64,000 bases of DNA from Hanleya hanleyi. Taxonomy: Eukaryota > Mollusca > Polyplacophora > Lepidopleurida > Hanleyidae. Positions 61,196 through 64,000 of the stretch are shown in pieces (position 1 is the stretch's first letter; every line of letters begins with the position of its first letter). The translations under genes and the position numbers were made by a program. The notes below the pieces were generated by a model. That model searched no databases. It had not been told where the DNA came from and worked only from the letters and a program-made list of their open reading frames with translations. The stretch is taken from the NCBI GenBank assembly GCA_036873755.1, contig JAVTVY010017286.1:1-64000 (forward strand), given 5' to 3'.

Positions 61196-61496
61196 TATCC
61201 CGAACAAGCCATTCGAATTGACATGCAGCTAGACCGACACGGCCATCATATATTGGCGACACCCAGGGCTCCTGGACAAACAAACATAACATTTCAAACC
61301 TAGAAATGGAGCTTAATACTAAGAGCTGGCCTTTCAACATTACATTGGCTATAGTACAAATGGTGAAGGACGAAAAAAAAGGATACAAAAGTATGTAGAA
61401 GGCAAGTGGCAACATGGAGATATGAAACTGGTTATCATGCAAATCAGGCCGGCGCAAACTGGCCTGAAATTCATACATCCATAAACATATTACCAT
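61188..61496 (-). CDS. Small ORF (102 codons) overlapping the ORF2 start
   Basis: It begins with ATG and ends at a TAA that overlaps the ORF2 ATG (atggttaa on the minus strand). It has a hydrophobic stretch (LPLAFYILLYPFFSSFTICT) and no recognisable domain. It may be chance, or an upstream frame coupled to ORF2 by termination and reinitiation. Confidence 0.3.
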   Translation of the reverse strand: MVICLWMYEFQASLRRPDLHDNQFHISMLPLAFYILLYPFFSSFTICTIANVMLKGQLLVLSSISRFEMLCLFVQEPWVSPIYDGRVGLAACQFEWLVRDNG

Positions 61497-62600
61497 TAAA
61501 GTACTATGATTAATCTATCCGGTAAGTTACTAGTACATCTGAATGGAAGCAGCTTGTGTTGGTTTGAAGGTAGTGCCGGAGTATACGTGTCATTGAATGA
61601 TACGTACAAGTATTAGATGCTGAATCATGAACAATGTATGGAGTGATCAATAAAAAACAAAGTACTATCTAGTAATGTTATTTGACTAATCGAATGAATC
61701 AAAAGTAATATTTAGCAGCACTGCATGGGATTTGACCAGTATATCTGGTGTGGACCTCCCATAAAGACCCTCCAAGACCCACCAAATAGGTCAGACGGAC
61801 ACTCACACAATGGACACTTAAGGAGAGAATTTCAGTGTAGTAGGAATTCATAGTAGAATTTCAGCGGTCAAGAATAAATGGATTCAGCTACTAAATTACG
61901 AAAATATTAGCTTGCCAAGTGAAGCAAATTTGCGTCACCAAATATGATCCTGATAATTTAATCTCATATAGACACTCAATTTGACAGTTCAAATTGACAG
62001 AGAAACTCCAATTGATAGAGCTGTGTTACCCAGTTTATCAATAGTGCAAATAGCATTTAACTTATTTGATGTTTGCCACAGTTTCTATGCATAAGTGTCG
62101 TGTACAGTCATGGCTATAATTCTTTCACCAGATCACATACATAGTATATTGGAGTCACACCATTGAGTAAGCACTGTTGAACACACATCGTTAGTTACTG
62201 GTCAATAACAGGTGCGAGTTGATTCGAGTCAAACATTTCATAGCTCCGATGATCAGTGGGATGATTGAATTGTTTGAAATGTGATCAGGCATTTCTACTA
62301 TAGACTCGTGCAATAAGAACAACAGTGTTCCAAACACCGTACAGATATTATAATCACACAAATCAAGGCGCGCTTGTAGGAGTGGGTCATTAAGAAAATT
62401 CCGTTGTGGTCTTGTATGCAGGATAGAGTGTTTGGGCGCTACCAGGTCAAGCGTCCGCAGAATAACAACAATATTCCTCACACAATAAGCAAAAGGACAT
62501 AACAGATACACAAAGGGGCGAGTTTGTAGAAGCTAGTAGTAGAGAAAGTTCGGTGTGGTCTTGAATGCGGGATAGAGTGTTTATCAACTTCAATTTTGTT
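61497..62600 (-). other. LINE ORF1-ORF2 spacer
   Basis: This lies inside the target duplications, so it belongs to the inserted unit. A diverged direct repeat (gtggtcttg-atgc-ggatagagtgttt) lies at about 62404-62432 and 62552-62581. A 106-codon minus-strand frame at 62191-62511 has no recognisable domain. Confidence 0.5.
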
Positions 62601-63485
62601 TCATTCAGTAGATGTCGATTTCAACACCAAAACTAGACGTAGTGATTTCTCAAGACGGGTCATGTCGCTCTCCTTCGTAAGGCGTATAACCTTCTCATCG
62701 AGTAGTTTGACCATAATGGTACCATCACGGGTCCAAGTGTCCAAGATTTTTTTCTCCCTTTTGAGCCCTCTAGCCTTCGCCGCCAAGCTGGCTCGTTGTG
62801 GGGTGAGGTTTTCATTGATGTAAATTGGAGAGGCTCCAGCGGGCTGGGTGTCTTTCAGAACTTTTCGATTGCCAATGAAGGACCTTCGAGCCCTGTAAGA
62901 TGTAAACTTACATATAATGTCTGGTGGATTCTTGTCGCCAATTCTGTGCGTCCGGTCAATGTCATTCGTTGAGATGTTGATTTTCATTTTTTTGGCCATG
63001 CCCACGACAATGTCATCTGTGGACTCTGAATCATCTTCGAGAACCCCACTTATTCGAACGGAATTACGGCGGGTGTACTGCTGATGATCGTTCAGCGCGT
63101 GACGTAAGTTTTCGATAATTTCATCTTTTTCAGATACAATATCCTGCAGATCAGTTATAGCTTTTTCCATAGCAGATACGCGAGCGCCGAAAGTTTTCTC
63201 AATAGACCTTGTAACTGATTCCGTTACATTTTGGGACAGTGCCTGTATTACATCGGGGTCTTTTAGCGCAGCTATTAGATGGAGAGACAAATCACCACCT
63301 ACCTGAGACATATTTGTATTTTCACGGGGCGATGACTCGCAAGTTGAATTGTCCTCTGCGTCGGAGATATATTCTTCAGAAATGTCCCCCTGACGTAGTT
63401 TTTTGGGTGTTTGACTTGTGGAAGAGATCGTGGAACTACTAGATGTCCGTCTTCGTTTGTCCCGACCGTTCATGTAAAACTCCAT
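62601..63485 (-). CDS. LINE ORF1: RNA-binding coiled-coil protein
   Basis: ORF1 has 294 codons. It opens with a basic, Ser/Thr-rich tail (RDKRRRTSSSS), then an acidic linker, a heptad-rich stretch with EKAITDLQDIVSEKDEIIENLRH (about residues 107-130), and an RRM-like part starting RRNSVRISGV and including DIICKFTSYRARRSFIGNRK. A basic C-terminal portion includes RASLAAKARGLKREKKIL. This is the layout of L1-type ORF1 proteins (trimer-forming nucleic acid chaperones). The frame is intact. Confidence 0.85.
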   Translation of the reverse strand: MEFYMNGRDKRRRTSSSSTISSTSQTPKKLRQGDISEEYISDAEDNSTCESSPRENTNMSQVGGDLSLHLIAALKDPDVIQALSQNVTESVTRSIEKTFGARVSAMEKAITDLQDIVSEKDEIIENLRHALNDHQQYTRRNSVRISGVLEDDSESTDDIVVGMAKKMKINISTNDIDRTHRIGDKNPPDIICKFTSYRARRSFIGNRKVLKDTQPAGASPIYINENLTPQRASLAAKARGLKREKKILDTWTRDGTIMVKLLDEKVIRLTKESDMTRLEKSLRLVLVLKSTSTE

Positions 63486-63736
63486 CCACTACTTTGTTCA
63501 GCTTACAGTCTTGTTTTCAATATGGCTGCCAATGTCAGTATATGGTCATCACACTGGGTTAGTCAAAATCCATGAAAATCTCCAGCATCCTATATCCAAA
63601 ACGCTTGAAATTTCTCGACACAAGCTCTTTTAACGCTGTGGGTGGATAGATCGGATTATTTTCAACGGATAAATTCCGGCATCGACATATTTAGACCAGA
63701 AAGTCGGAGCTCCTCTAAACCAGGACTACCCCATCT

Positions 63737-63748
63737 GACGCCATCTTG
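63737..63748 (-). promoter_or_regulatory. YY1-like site at the LINE 5' end
   Basis: The minus-strand sequence is CAAGATGGCGTC, starting seven bases inside the element. It matches the YY1 core CAAGATGGC and has a placement like that near the start of human L1. Confidence 0.55.
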
Positions 63749-63754
63749 AATCCC

Positions 63755-63769
63755 TAAATACGCTCACTT
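63755..63769 (+). repeat. Target-site duplication, right copy (15 bp)
   Basis: Identical to 57473-57487. Confidence 0.95.
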
Positions 63770-64000
63770 CAGTCCTCTTCTAGAACAATTAAACATCCTG
63801 CCTCTGTGTCAAATAAACTGCTATCTTATTGTATTTTTCACTTACATGTTTCTTTACAATGCATCTTCCATTCCGATAAAATTTTCAAATTATTTTACAA
63901 AACTTTCTGAATTTCACTGCTACCCAACCAGACAAGCCAATCTTAACCTATACAGGTCGAGAGTGCAATCAAATCTTTCACACTATTGGACTAAAACGAA
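63770..64000 (+). pseudogene. Interrupted plus-strand LINE, 3' part, runs off the window
   Basis: Read across the right target copy this gives KYAHFSPLLEQLNILPL and later FHCYPTRQANLNLYRSRVQ, the RT C-terminal part that continues from LVKLQKRLVRM at 57470. A one-base frame difference near the junction shows the host copy was already decayed or has decayed since. Confidence 0.85.

Larger units (their letters stand above)
57488..63754 (-). mobile_element. Full-length LINE with 2A motif, two main ORFs intact
   Basis: This is a 6.27-kb non-LTR retrotransposon exactly bounded by a 15-bp target duplication and inserted in opposite orientation into another LINE. From 5' to 3' on the minus strand it has a 5' UTR of about 270 bases with a YY1-like site, ORF1 (63485-62601), a long spacer of about 1.4 kb, ORF2 (61195-57818), and a 3' UTR of about 330 bases. 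Both ORFs are uninterrupted, so it may be recently active. Domain order fits the CR1/L2/Jockey group. The spacer is longer than I would expect. Confidence 0.9.

Overview
This window looks like a repeat-rich nuclear genome segment from a marine invertebrate, probably a lophotrochozoan and perhaps a mollusc. That placement rests on impression: a cytochrome P450 with large introns, several LINE clades, Penelope-like elements, and a LINE tail ending in (TC)n of a kind I associate with mollusc genomes. No bacterial operons, CRISPR arrays, rRNA genes or convincing tRNA genes were seen.

The only host gene I can support is a plus-strand CYP46A-like cytochrome P450 in many small exons from 14104 to 42497. 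I reconstructed twelve exons from the start codon to the PERF-type motif, plus the last exon, with matching splice phases. The exon that should carry the heme-binding FxxGxRxCxG motif is not recognisable, and the acceptor of exon 4 reads GG instead of AG. The copy is therefore probably a decaying gene, unless the assembly is at fault.

Nearly everything else is mobile DNA. 1.2-2.9 kb: a Penelope-like RT fragment. 5.2-8.4 kb: a minus-strand frameshifted CR1/Jockey-type LINE. 9.0-12.1 kb: a Tc1/mariner-type (IS630-like) transposon with ~277-bp inverted repeats, a transposase with about 83 residues between the second D and the E, a -1 slippery heptamer and a 3' intron. P450 intron 1 (14.3-24.6 kb): two transposons, E1 (15166-17937, TTA target duplication) and E2 (21377-22784, TAA duplication), with long TCG/CGA-rich self-complementary arms; E2 sits inside an RNase H-type LINE fragment. 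20.1-20.6 kb: a ~170-bp tandem repeat. 25.8-27.6 and 43.2-44.6 kb: two copies of a second Penelope-like family. 34.4-35.0 and 36.9-37.4 kb: two related MITEs starting TTAA-CCCT. 41.5-42.3 and 45.9-48.5 kb: copies of the RNase H-type LINE, the first inside the last P450 intron. 50.3-52.1 kb: a segment bounded by a perfect 63-bp direct repeat. 52.1-52.6 and 53.3-54.0 kb: LINE ORF1 and ORF2 remnants.

The right end is a nested pair. A decayed plus-strand LINE (54.7 kb to beyond the window end) is interrupted by an apparently intact minus-strand LINE (57488-63754) bounded by an exact 15-bp target duplication. That element has an ORF1 with coiled coil and RNA-binding regions, and an ORF2 of endonuclease, RT and a Cys/His C-terminus preceded by a 2A ribosome-skipping motif. 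It also has a YY1-like site at its 5' end.
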